A stretch of DNA of 64,000 nucleotides from the NCBI RefSeq assembly GCF_043876835.1, contig NZ_JBAWJZ010000002.1:434001-498000 (forward strand), given 5' to 3'. The stretch is from Yeosuana sp043876835. GTDB taxonomy: Bacteria > Bacteroidota > Bacteroidia > Flavobacteriales > Flavobacteriaceae. Below the pieces are notes generated by a model. The model had not been told where the DNA came from. It made no database searches and was given only the letters and a program-made list of their open reading frames with translations. The translations under genes were made by a program, and so were the position numbers. How positions within the stretch are numbered: position 1 is the first letter of the stretch; every line of letters starts with the position of its first letter. Positions 1 to 7,495 of this stretch are shown here, one piece after another.

Positions 1-738
1 ATTTATAGTCAACCTTTTAAAACTGTTTACAAAGATGATAAGTCTCCTTTGACTGAAGCTGATCTTGTTTCTAATAAGATCCTTGTGGGTTATTTAGAAC
101 AGACGGGCATTCCCATAATAAGTGAAGAACTTGTACAAGCAAACTACGCTATTAGAAAAAGGTGGAATCGGTGCTGGATTATTGATCCTCTTGATGGCAC
201 CAAAGAGTTTATAAAAAAGAACGGAGAATTTACAGTTAATGTCGCTTTGGTAGAAAATGGTATTACAATCTTTGGGGTCATCTACGCCCCAGCATTGTAT
301 GATTTGTATTATACAGATGCCACCAAAACCAATGCTTATAAATTGCATATAACGACTACAGACCATCTGGAGACGAGACTTTTTAAAGCGCAGGATAAAA
401 TAACTCCCTCTAAACCTTCCAAAGCATTTATAAATGTTGTAGCAAGTAAATCACATCTTAATGACGCTACCCTTAAATTTATTACTAAATTAAAATCTAA
501 ATATGATACCGTTACTACCCTCTCCAAAGGAAGCTCCTTAAAATTCTGTTTGGTAGCAGAAGGGAAAGCGGATATCTATCCCAGATTTGCCCCAACCATG
601 GAATGGGATACGGCTGCAGGTCAGGCCATCTGCGAGGCTGTAGGTGTGCATGTTATAGATATGGAAACAAAAAAAAGTATGCTGTATAACAGGGAGAATT
701 TATTAAACAATCATTTTTTAGTCACTAAAAATGGCTGA
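1..738 (+). CDS. cysQ: 3'(2'),5'-bisphosphate nucleotidase CysQ (5' end cut by window)
   Basis: The reading frame is open from base 1, so the true start lies upstream and 246 codons up to the stop are visible. CysQ hydrolyses 3'-phosphoadenosine 5'-phosphate (PAP), the by-product of PAPS-dependent sulfation, to AMP and phosphate, and so removes an inhibitor of sulfotransferases. The inositol-monophosphatase-fold metal motifs are visible: a TEAD stretch near nt 52-63, a SEE stretch at nt 121-129, DPLDGT at nt 184-201, and WDTAAG near the C terminus. A TTG at 49 is in frame but is too far into the conserved region to be the start. The gene lies 74 bp ahead of cysC in the same direction. The pair serves sulfate activation, which fits the sulfotransferase genes downstream. 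Confidence 0.93.
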   Translation: MYSQPFKTVYKDDKSPLTEADLVSNKILVGYLEQTGIPIISEELVQANYAIRKRWNRCWIIDPLDGTKEFIKKNGEFTVNVALVENGITIFGVIYAPALYDLYYTDATKTNAYKLHITTTDHLETRLFKAQDKITPSKPSKAFINVVASKSHLNDATLKFITKLKSKYDTVTTLSKGSSLKFCLVAEGKADIYPRFAPTMEWDTAAGQAICEAVGVHVIDMETKKSMLYNRENLLNNHFLVTKNG

Positions 739-812
739 TACGTCCATAAAAGATATATTGCCAAGAATTATACCAATGAAACCATCAAACTTCTATTAAT
801 TACTTTCAACTT

Positions 813-1415
813 ATGAAGAAAAACATTACTGAGCACTTATATAACATATCATGTGATGACCGAAGAAAACTGAATCAGCAAAATTCTTTTTTAGTGCTTA
901 TTACTGGCTTGTCTGGTGCAGGAAAATCAACCCTTGCCAACGAACTGGAAGCGAGTTTATTTAAAAAACACATTCGTTGTTATGTTTTAGATGGTGATAC
1001 TATTAGAAAGGGTATCAATAAGAATCTTGGTTTTTCACCAGAAGATCGATCGGAGAATAATAGACGGATTGGCGAAATTTCAAAATTATTTATAGATGCG
1101 GGCCTTGTGGTTATAGCTGCTTTTGTTGCGCCTTATAAAAAAGACCGAGCGCTTATTAAAGCCACTGTTGGTTCAGACAATTTTATAGAAGTTTTTGTCA
1201 ACACGAGCCTAGAAGAATGTGAGCGCAGAGATGTTAAAGGATTGTATAAAAAAGCCAGAGCAGGTGAAATTAAGGATATGACTGGGATTTCAGCACCTTA
1301 TGAAGCTCCCGAAAATCCGGATGTTGAACTAACAGAATTACTTTCTATTGAGGACTCTGTTGCGTTGGTTTTAAACCACATTACAAGCAAACTGGCATAT
1401 AATCCTAAAGACTAA
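813..1415 (+). CDS. cysC: Adenylyl-sulfate (APS) kinase CysC
   Basis: This cytoplasmic kinase phosphorylates adenosine 5'-phosphosulfate with ATP to give PAPS, the donor used by sulfotransferases. At 200 residues it has normal APS-kinase length. The P-loop is residues 32-40 (GLSGAGKST). DGD at 60-62, the stretch NLGFSPEDR at 71-79 and the lid segment KGLYKKARAGE near 142-152 are typical. The position corresponding to the serine phosphorylated in E. coli CysC (motif ISPF/ISPY) is alanine here (FVAPY, Ala106). That serine is not strictly needed in all APS kinases, so activity is still likely. The gene follows cysQ and precedes the polysaccharide export genes, pointing to PAPS supply for glycan sulfation. 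Cysteine synthesis is an alternative use. Confidence 0.95.
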   Translation: MKKNITEHLYNISCDDRRKLNQQNSFLVLITGLSGAGKSTLANELEASLFKKHIRCYVLDGDTIRKGINKNLGFSPEDRSENNRRIGEISKLFIDAGLVVIAAFVAPYKKDRALIKATVGSDNFIEVFVNTSLEECERRDVKGLYKKARAGEIKDMTGISAPYEAPENPDVELTELLSIEDSVALVLNHITSKLAYNPKD

Positions 1416-1637
1416 GTATTGCCCAATCTCTCTGGAAGCGCCAGCAGGTGACGCTATCTCTATCTTATGAAAACTTTGGGTACCATTTGAAACCTAGTTG
1501 TTTTATTTTGAGGAAGCCAAGATCCTAATTTTTAGCTACCGTTTCATTTTTTTTATCGTTGATCTTTAACTTTTTTATGCTTTCTGTATAAATAAGCTAT
1601 TGTTTATAAGTCAAACCCGTAAAATAAAAAAATTATG

Positions 1638-1645
1638 TAGATTTG
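1638..1645 (+). promoter_or_regulatory. Candidate Bacteroidota -7 box ahead of the export genes
   Basis: TAGATTTG matches TAnnTTTG exactly. It lies in the 234-bp gap after cysC, 22 bases before the preferred ATG (1668) of the Wza-like gene. No TTG is seen at the usual -33 spacing, so the call is tentative. It argues for the start at 1668, because the ATG at 1650 would leave almost no leader. The rest of the gap holds nothing else recognised. Confidence 0.4.
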
Positions 1646-1667
1646 TCTTATGCCAAAATGTCTCCAT

Positions 1668-2462
1668 ATGAAGAACAGTCTTTTAGTTGTTATTATTCTT
1701 ATTAATGCTTTATTGGTGTCCTGTATTCCATATAAGGATACTATTTATTTTCAGAACAAAAGTAAGGCTACCGATTCTACACAGGTTCTTGTAGAAACAC
1801 AAAAGCCCTACCGAGTACAAATCAATGATATTTTAAATATTCGTATTAAAGTAACCGATCAGGATAATGTACAGATTTTTAACCCCATAGGTGAAGGGAA
1901 TTTAAATGCTACTGCTGGAGAACGCGCTTATTTTGATGGGTTTACTGTAGATTTACATGGTAATATACGCATTCCAGAACTGGGTTATATGAATGTTCTG
2001 GGCTATACCACTGAGGAGGTTGAAGCCCTTATTAAGAATAAACTGTTAGAAGAGCAGTTTAAGGAAACTGCCAATATTTTTGTGACCGTAAAACTCACAG
2101 GCTTGAATTTTACAACTACCGGTGAGATTGGGAGTAAAGGCACCAGAACTATATATAAAGAGCGGGTTAATATTTTTGAGGCCATTGCGAATTCCGGGGA
2201 TATTCCTGTTACCGGTGACAAAAAGGATGTTATGATTATACGACAATATCCTCAAGGACAAAAAATTCACCATATTGATTTAACCGATATAGATGTGATG
2301 AACTCCCCTTATTATTATATCCAGCCTAATGATATGATTTATGTTAAGCCATTAAAACAAAAATCATGGGGCACTGGAACCACAGTAATTCAAAATCTTG
2401 GAGCCATTGCTTCTGTTTTATCTTTAATAACAGCTACTATTTTAATTTCACAACGTCTTTAA
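1668..2462 (+). CDS. Wza-like outer-membrane polysaccharide export lipoprotein
   Basis: A polysaccharide biosynthesis/export protein that forms the periplasmic and outer-membrane channel for the polymer. The N terminus is a lipoprotein signal: a hydrophobic stretch ending in the lipobox LVSC, with Cys19 as the lipidation site when counted from the ATG at 1668. An in-frame ATG at 1650 adds six polar residues and crowds the promoter-like box, so 1668 is preferred. A Poly_export domain follows (roughly residues 45-125, with YRVQINDILNIRI at its start), then an SLBB-type segment (about 135-215). A hydrophobic C-terminal helix probably spans the outer membrane, as in Wza. It is 3 bp from the Wzc-like gene, forming the usual Wza/Wzc pair. 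Confidence 0.9.
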   Translation: MKNSLLVVIILINALLVSCIPYKDTIYFQNKSKATDSTQVLVETQKPYRVQINDILNIRIKVTDQDNVQIFNPIGEGNLNATAGERAYFDGFTVDLHGNIRIPELGYMNVLGYTTEEVEALIKNKLLEEQFKETANIFVTVKLTGLNFTTTGEIGSKGTRTIYKERVNIFEAIANSGDIPVTGDKKDVMIIRQYPQGQKIHHIDLTDIDVMNSPYYYIQPNDMIYVKPLKQKSWGTGTTVIQNLGAIASVLSLITATILISQRL

Positions 2463-2465
2463 CCT

Positions 2466-4934
2466 ATGTCTTATAACGAATTTGAAGATCTTGACCGCAT
2501 AGAAACCAAAGGCATAACCTTTGATTTTAAGGGTTTTTTATTTAAGGTTCTGCACTTGTGGAAGTTGCTAGTTTTGAGTATTGCGGTCGGACTCATTATA
2601 GCGTATTCCATTAACGTTAGAAAGGAGAGTGTTTATCGATTAGATTCTTTGATCTCTGTTGAAAATGACCAAAACCCATTTTTTACAGCCAATACCAGTA
2701 TTTCCTTTAACTGGGGAGGTGTTTCTGGTCAGGTAGGGAAGGTGATAACCACGATTAATACACGCACCCATAATGAAAAGGTGGTCGATTCCCTGCAATT
2801 TTATGTCAATTATCTGGTGCAAGGTAAATACAGAAAGGAGGATATCTATAAAAAGGCTCCTTTTTACTTAGAACTTGATAAAACCAAAGGTCAAATTTTA
2901 TATACACCCATAAGTGTTCGCTTCATTAGTGCTACCCAATATGAATTGTTTGCAGACTTTGAAACCGATCGAGCAAACACCCAACGCTACGGTGATAAAA
3001 CGACTCAAATGGTTCAAGTTCCTAAAGGTTCCTTTAAGCAAACCTTTACCATAGGAACCCCTGTTGTACTCCCTTTTTTACATGTTACACTTCATAAAAA
3101 GCCAGACGCTATTCTTGTTCCAAAATCAGAATTTTACATACAATTCCTATCTTTTGATGGTGTTGTCAATACTTATAAAAATGCTGTGAGTGCTTCACCC
3201 TTAGGCTCAAATTCTTCGGTGTTAAAACTACAATTAGTAGGCACCAATAAAGCAAAAATAGTCGATTATTTAAACACAACAACAGCCATTTTAAGTAAAA
3301 CGGAACTGGAACGTAAGAATTTATATGCCAGCAATACCATCAAGTTTATTGATAGTAGTTTACATGCTGTTAACGTTAATTTAAAGGATGTTAACGACGA
3401 GATGAATACCTTTAGAAAACAAAATAATGTGTTTGATTTGGATGATGAGATTAAGCAAGTATCGGCTAAATTAAAAGAGTATGATCTGGAAAAGGAAGGT
3501 ATTCGAGGGCAGTTGAATTATCTGAATTTACTGGAAAACTATCTAAGAACCAAAACCGACTACAGTAATATTGCAGCCCCTTCCTCAGTAGGAATTACTA
3601 ATAGCAACATATTAAACAGTGTCAGTAAAATTACCAGTTTGGCCATTGAGCGTCAACAATTAGAAGCGACCACCCGTGAAGGCACTAGTTTGTTTAAAGA
3701 ACTGGATAGCCGCATTGACGCGGAGAAGAATGTACTCTTGGAAACCATTGATGCTACTAAAAAAACCATTGGCATTCAATTAAACACCATTAATAGTCAA
3801 ATAGCGACTTTGGAATCTAAATTAAATGGTCTCCCAGAAGACCAGCAGCAGTTTTTAAGAATCCAGCGTAAACTGGATATGAGCCAAGAGGCCTATAATA
3901 TTTACCTATCCAAACGCAGTGAAGCGGCCATTGTAAAAGCGGCTAATGTGTCGGATATCAATACCATTGATGAAGCAAAGGATATTGGAGGCGGTCGTAT
4001 AGGTCCTAATAAGAGCCTGAATTATATGATGGGCCTTATGGTTGGTTTTTTTGTGCCTTTATTTGTCATTTTTGTTGTCTTTTTGCTGGATAGCACCATT
4101 CATGGCTCGGACGAAGTGGAGCGTTTATCTACTATTCCCATTGTAGGACTGGTTGGTAAATATCGGTATAAAAATAACCTAGTGGTTTTTGAAAAACCTA
4201 AATCGGCCGTTGCTGAGTCCTTCCGAGCCATCCGTTCCAGCCTGCAATTTCTTTATAAAAAAAATAAGCAAGCTGGCGGGCGTACAGTTATGATGACCTC
4301 TTCAGTGAGTGGGGAAGGCAAAACCTTTTGTGCCATTAATTTAGCTACTGCCTATGCTTTATCAGGAAAGAAAACGATTTTGTTAGGACTGGATTTGAGG
4401 AAGCCCAAGATTTTTAATGATTTTGATATCAAAAATGAGACAGGGATTGTTAATTATTTTTTAGGAGACCATTCCATTGCCGACATTACCAATACCACCC
4501 ATATTGCAAACCTGGATGTCATTACCTCGGGGCCTATACCTCCCAATCCATCGGAGATGCTCATGGGGAGTTCACTGGTGACCCTTATTGCTGAGTTACG
4601 GAAAACTTATGACCTGATAGTCTTGGATACGCCCCCTATTGGTTTGGTGACCGATGCTCTGGAATTATCGCAATTTGCTGATATTACTTTTTTTGTAGTC
4701 CGTTTGGATTATACTAAAAAGGGCATGTTACAACTGATTAATGCCAAGTACCGAACCGGTGAAATCAAGAACGTTAACTTTATTTTAAATTTTTATAAGC
4801 ACAAGACCAATCAGAATTATGGCTATGGGTACGGTTATGGGTACGGCTATGGCTATGGTACTTATGGAGAGGCTTATATGGAAGGGCAGAAGAAGCAATC
4901 CTTGTTTTCTAAGGTTAAGAGATGGTTGTCTTAG
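2466..4934 (+). CDS. Wzc-like polysaccharide co-polymerase with C-terminal BY-kinase
   Basis: An inner-membrane chain-length regulator and autophosphorylating tyrosine kinase that partners the Wza channel. A Wzz domain begins near residue 20, with a first membrane helix around residues 30-48. A long periplasmic region rich in coiled coil follows, then a second helix around 518-545. The cytoplasmic kinase has Walker A SGEGKT (residues 615-620, Lys619), Walker A' LGLDLRKPK near 645-653, and Walker B LIVLDTPP near 718-725. The C-terminal tail carries seven consecutive Tyr-Gly pairs at residues 785-798 plus Tyr800 and Tyr804, the expected autophosphorylation cluster. Its 822 residues suit the fused kinase type. 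The stop codon touches the first unit of a repeat array. Confidence 0.93.
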   Translation: MSYNEFEDLDRIETKGITFDFKGFLFKVLHLWKLLVLSIAVGLIIAYSINVRKESVYRLDSLISVENDQNPFFTANTSISFNWGGVSGQVGKVITTINTRTHNEKVVDSLQFYVNYLVQGKYRKEDIYKKAPFYLELDKTKGQILYTPISVRFISATQYELFADFETDRANTQRYGDKTTQMVQVPKGSFKQTFTIGTPVVLPFLHVTLHKKPDAILVPKSEFYIQFLSFDGVVNTYKNAVSASPLGSNSSVLKLQLVGTNKAKIVDYLNTTTAILSKTELERKNLYASNTIKFIDSSLHAVNVNLKDVNDEMNTFRKQNNVFDLDDEIKQVSAKLKEYDLEKEGIRGQLNYLNLLENYLRTKTDYSNIAAPSSVGITNSNILNSVSKITSLAIERQQLEATTREGTSLFKELDSRIDAEKNVLLETIDATKKTIGIQLNTINSQIATLESKLNGLPEDQQQFLRIQRKLDMSQEAYNIYLSKRSEAAIVKAANVSDINTIDEAKDIGGGRIGPNKSLNYMMGLMVGFFVPLFVIFVVFLLDSTIHGSDEVERLSTIPIVGLVGKYRYKNNLVVFEKPKSAVAESFRAIRSSLQFLYKKNKQAGGRTVMMTSSVSGEGKTFCAINLATAYALSGKKTILLGLDLRKPKIFNDFDIKNETGIVNYFLGDHSIADITNTTHIANLDVITSGPIPPNPSEMLMGSSLVTLIAELRKTYDLIVLDTPPIGLVTDALELSQFADITFFVVRLDYTKKGMLQLINAKYRTGEIKNVNFILNFYKHKTNQNYGYGYGYGYGYGYGTYGEAYMEGQKKQSLFSKVKRWLS

Positions 4935-5323
4935 ATCCTGAAACGACCCTTCGGCAAGCTCAGGATGACAAAGGAGGGATTCAGGATGACTGGGGAGGGA
5001 TTCAGGTTTAGTAAGATCCTGAAACAAGTTCAGGATGACAGAGGAGGGTTGGGTTATAGACCCTGAAACGACCCTTCGGCAAGCTCAGGATGACATCTTC
5101 AGGATGACAGGTTGTGGGGTTCAGGATGACAAAGGAGGGATTCTGATTTAGTAAGATCCTGAAACGAGTTCAGGATGACAGATAAGGAGTTCAGGGTGAC
5201 AGAGGGGTTTAGGGTGATAGAGGGATTCAGGTTTAGTTAGATCCTGAAACAAGTTCAGGATGACAGATGAGGAGTTCAGGATGACAGATTGTGGGGTTTA
5301 GGATGACAGAGGAAAGTTAGGGA
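4934..5323 (+). repeat. Array of interspersed palindromic repeats (TCCTGAA...TTCAGGATGACA type)
   Basis: Five fuller copies start with GATCCTGAAAC or ACCCTGAAAC and end with TTCAGGATGACA or CTCAGGATGACA: 4934-4970, 5015-5040, 5059-5095, 5155-5180 and 5240-5265. Two of them carry an extra CCCTTCGGCAAG segment. Many lone TTCAGGATGACA half-units and degraded copies fill the spaces between. The arms TCCTGAA and TTCAGGA are complementary, so each unit can fold. The array begins inside the stop codon of the Wzc-like gene. Bases 5324-5519 are AT-rich and show nothing further that I recognise. Confidence 0.85.
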
Positions 5324-5519
5324 TAAGGCTATGAGTTGTTGATGTTGGATTTATGTGTTGGGTAAAGTTTGTTCTGTATTTTGTGTTAATTTTTTTACTA
5401 TACTTGCAATGAATTGTTAGTACTGTTTTTCTGACATTATCATGGTTTTCATTATTTGAGGGATTTTATTATTGTTGACAACCAATTTATTGTTTAACAT
5501 AACTCTATTGTTCCTAACT

Positions 5520-5759
5520 ATGCACCGTATTTGTATTTATCCCCAAGATGTTGTCTGGATCACAGGACGTGGTGAGACCTATGCCCGTGAAATTTTGAGA
5601 GATATCCGACTGTTACACCATAAGGAGCCTCATCAACTTGTTTCGATTTCTGAATTTTGTGAATATGTTGGATTGCCATATGATGAAGTTTTTAATATGA
5701 TCAATAAGATCAATTCTCCAACCTCCAGACCTTTCGACTCTTCGGCGAGCTCGGGGTGA
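5520..5759 (+). CDS. Small putative helix-turn-helix-like protein with repeat-derived tail
   Basis: A 79-residue protein from the ATG at 5520. The frame is open back to a TTG at 5472, but that extension is hydrophobic and reads like non-coding sequence. The core (MHRICIYPQDVVWITGR to VGLPYDEVFNMIN) resembles small Bacteroidota proteins that pair a short helix-turn-helix-like segment with an EFCEYVGL helix. The function is unknown. The final dozen residues (TSRPFDSSASSG) and the stop are encoded by a copy of an interspersed repeat, so the natural C terminus seems to have been overwritten. The gene stands alone between the repeat array and wzm. It may be a small DNA-binding regulator or a remnant gene. 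Confidence 0.55.
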   Translation: MHRICIYPQDVVWITGRGETYAREILRDIRLLHHKEPHQLVSISEFCEYVGLPYDEVFNMINKINSPTSRPFDSSASSG

Positions 5760-5787
5760 TTCTATTCATTGTAACAAAAGAGTGAAA

Positions 5788-5846
5788 GATTGCTTCACTG
5801 TGTTCGCAATGACGGTTTTTGATTGCTTCGCGGTGTTCGCAATGAC
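5788..5846 (+). repeat. Two copies of a GATTGCTTC...TTCGCAATGAC repeat
   Basis: Two 26-base units at 5788-5813 and 5821-5846 differ at two positions. Each has partly complementary ends (ATTGC / GCAAT) and resembles a short interspersed repeat. They are a different family from the array at 4934-5323. Confidence 0.8.
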
Positions 5847-5885
5847 CCTATGTGAGTGATTGTTTTAAAATTTTAGGTTTTTAGG

Positions 5886-5913
5886 TTGTTTTCGTACGTA
5901 TTTGTTATCTTAG
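5886..5913 (+). promoter_or_regulatory. Candidate promoter of wzm
   Basis: A TTG at 5886-5888 and TATCTTAG at 5906-5913 (seven of eight matches to TAnnTTTG) are 17 bases apart, the layout of Bacteroidota -33/-7 promoters. The wzm ATG is 32 bases further on, giving a leader of about 25 bases. The site restarts transcription after the repeat island. Confidence 0.5.
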
Positions 5914-5944
5914 CCCTAGTTAAAAATTATAGATTTAGCTTATT

Positions 5945-6790
5945 ATGTCCCTAGAAACCCGTGTTTATCAAAAAGAAAATAACGCTCATTTTTTTAAGCA
6001 TTTAAAAGCCAGTCTAACCGATATTTACAATTCGCGGTTTTTGGCCAAACAGCTGGCGGTAAGGGATATTAAATCGCAATACCGACAGTCGTATCTTGGT
6101 ATGTTATGGGTATTGATTACCCCTTTGACCACTGGCATTGTCTGGATATTTTTAAGTATCACAGGGACCATACGTTTAACCGATACCGGGGTGCCTTATC
6201 CTGTTTATGCCTTTACGGGTACTTTGTTATGGGCAATCCTTAAAGAATCCATTAATACACCCATGTCGAGTACCAATAGTGCACGCTCTATTCTTACTAA
6301 AATAAATTTCCCTAAAGAAGCCCTGGTGGTTTCTGGAGTGTATAAGCTCCTGTTTAACAGTTCAATAAAAATTATGCTTTTAGTTGTACTTATCTTTGCC
6401 TTTGGCATTGGTTTTCACTGGAGTTTACTGCTGTTTCCAGTTGCTGTTTTTATAACTGTTTTTATTGGTATTACCATTGGACTCTTTATCACGCCCTTGG
6501 GTATGCTGTATAGTGATGTAAGCCGATTTATAGGATTTATTTTAAGTTTTGCTATGTATATTACTCCAGTTGTTTATGCTATCCCAAAAAGTGGACTTAT
6601 GAAAACCCTAATGGAACTTAATCCATTTACATCCCTTATTTTAACCGGAAGAGCTGTGGCCGTTGGTACCATGCCAGAGTATTTGGGCTCTTATTTTATT
6701 GTACTTGGCTGTAGTATTCCTTTGTTTTTTATAGGCATGGTATTTTATCGCATATCTATACCTGTCATTGTAGAACGTTTAAGTGCGTGA
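5945..6790 (+). CDS. wzm: ABC-2 type polysaccharide exporter, permease (Wzm-like)
   Basis: The membrane subunit of an ABC exporter that carries lipid-linked polysaccharide across the inner membrane. At 281 residues it has the usual length. The motif IKSQYRQSYLGMLWVLITPL near residues 40-60 is the classic start of the ABC2 domain, and about six hydrophobic helices follow (for example near residues 100, 140, 160-185, 195-215 and 245-265). Its ATPase partner Wzt lies downstream at 7496. The two are separated by a four-helix-bundle gene and GT-rich tandem repeats, whereas the pair is normally adjacent. Base composition is like wzc, not like the AT-rich centre of the locus. Confidence 0.92.
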   Translation: MSLETRVYQKENNAHFFKHLKASLTDIYNSRFLAKQLAVRDIKSQYRQSYLGMLWVLITPLTTGIVWIFLSITGTIRLTDTGVPYPVYAFTGTLLWAILKESINTPMSSTNSARSILTKINFPKEALVVSGVYKLLFNSSIKIMLLVVLIFAFGIGFHWSLLLFPVAVFITVFIGITIGLFITPLGMLYSDVSRFIGFILSFAMYITPVVYAIPKSGLMKTLMELNPFTSLILTGRAVAVGTMPEYLGSYFIVLGCSIPLFFIGMVFYRISIPVIVERLSA

Positions 6791-6945
6791 GGAGTGTAAA
6801 AAGTGAGAGGTGAGTGGTGAATAGTGAATGGTGAGGAGTGAGGAGTGAATGGTGAGGAGTGAGGAGTGAATAGTGAATAGTGAGTGGTGAGGAGTGAGTG
6901 GTGAGTCGTGAATGGTGAGTGGTTAGTAGTAAAAAGTGAATAGAA
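6791..6945 (+). repeat. GTGAGTGGTGAATAGTGA low-complexity tandem repeat (left copy)
   Basis: Almost the whole interval is built of 6-7 base units such as GTGAGTG, GTGAATA and GTGAGGA. It contains practically no C on this strand. It fills the gap between wzm and the four-helix-bundle gene, and a second block of the same repeat follows that gene. Confidence 0.9.
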
Positions 6946-7293
6946 ATGGATCATAAAGATTTAGATGTTTGGAAAAAGGGGATGGACTTGGTTGAGGCTA
7001 TTTATGCTTTTACTAAAGGGTTTCCTGATGAAGAGCGTTATGGTTTGACCTCTCAAATGAGACGCGCTTCTATTTCTATACCTAGTAATATTGCTGAAGG
7101 AAGTGCCAGAAAAGGAGACAAAGAATTGATACAATTTATTAATATTGCTATTGGTTCGGTTTCTGAATTAGAAACTCAATATTTGATTGCCGTCCGTTTG
7201 ACATTTGCTAATAAAAATGAAAATTTAGAGCATTTATTGTCAGAGGTTAAAAAATTACTATTGGGTTATAGGAATTATTTGAAACGGAAATAG
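6946..7293 (+). CDS. Four-helix-bundle protein of the S23 / 23S rRNA intervening-sequence family
   Basis: A 115-residue protein with the family hallmarks: an opening KDLDVWKKGMDLV, then LTSQMRRASISIPSNIAEGSARK (about residues 41-63), and SVSELETQYLIA. The family forms a pentameric four-helix bundle. It was first found encoded inside rRNA intervening sequences and is now common as stand-alone genes in Bacteroidota. Its molecular role is unsettled, although nucleic-acid binding has been suggested. Nothing in the sequence ties it to glycan synthesis. It sits between two blocks of the same tandem repeat and interrupts the wzm-wzt pair, so it looks like an inserted cassette. Confidence 0.9.
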   Translation: MDHKDLDVWKKGMDLVEAIYAFTKGFPDEERYGLTSQMRRASISIPSNIAEGSARKGDKELIQFINIAIGSVSELETQYLIAVRLTFANKNENLEHLLSEVKKLLLGYRNYLKRK

Positions 7294-7387
7294 TGAGGAG
7301 TGAGTGGTGAGAAGTGAGTAGTGAGTGGTGAATAGTGAGTGGTGAATAGTGAGTGGTGAATAGTGAGTGGTGAGTAGTGAATTGTGA
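7291..7387 (+). repeat. GTGAGTGGTGAATA low-complexity tandem repeat (right copy)
   Basis: The same repeat family as 6791-6945. It starts at the stop codon of the four-helix-bundle gene, and a 14-base unit GTGAGTGGTGAATA recurs several times in a row. The two blocks bracket that gene in direct orientation. Confidence 0.88.
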
Positions 7388-7433
7388 AAAAAAAATGCAA
7401 AAGGAAATAATTAAAAAACCATATACTCAACTT

Positions 7434-7475
7434 GTCAGTTCGAGTGCTTGAGCATAGCGAAAGTGTATCGAGAAC
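7434..7475 (+). repeat. Interspersed GTCAGTTCGAG...CGAGAAC element
   Basis: A 42-base element just ahead of wzt. It begins GTCAGTTCGAG, contains GCATAGCGAAAGTG and ends TATCGAGAAC. The outer bases are partly self-complementary. Its left end matches the inverted repeat at 20952-20992, so both belong to one short interspersed family. Confidence 0.65.
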
Positions 7476-7495
7476 CGTTTGATAGAAAAAAATAA

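Noticed and set aside
1650..1667. Start of the Wza-like protein at the earlier ATG (1650)
   Set aside because: It puts six polar residues before a clean lipoprotein signal and lies only five bases after a -7 type box; 1668 fits better.
4934..5323. Regularly spaced repeats that might be a CRISPR array
   Set aside because: Units are of unequal length and degraded, spacing is irregular, spacers are themselves repeat fragments, and no cas gene is near.
6745..6954. Minus-strand open frame coding for repeated THHSLFTTHYS-like peptide
   Set aside because: It is only the translation of the GTGAGTG tandem repeat and has no independent support.
6946..7293. Possible rRNA intervening sequence, since the S23 family was first found there
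   Set aside because: No rRNA sequence surrounds the gene; it lies between exporter genes.
7434..7475. Element before wzt as a riboswitch or attenuator
   Set aside because: It matches a short interspersed repeat also found at 20952, shows no known aptamer features, and has no T-run.
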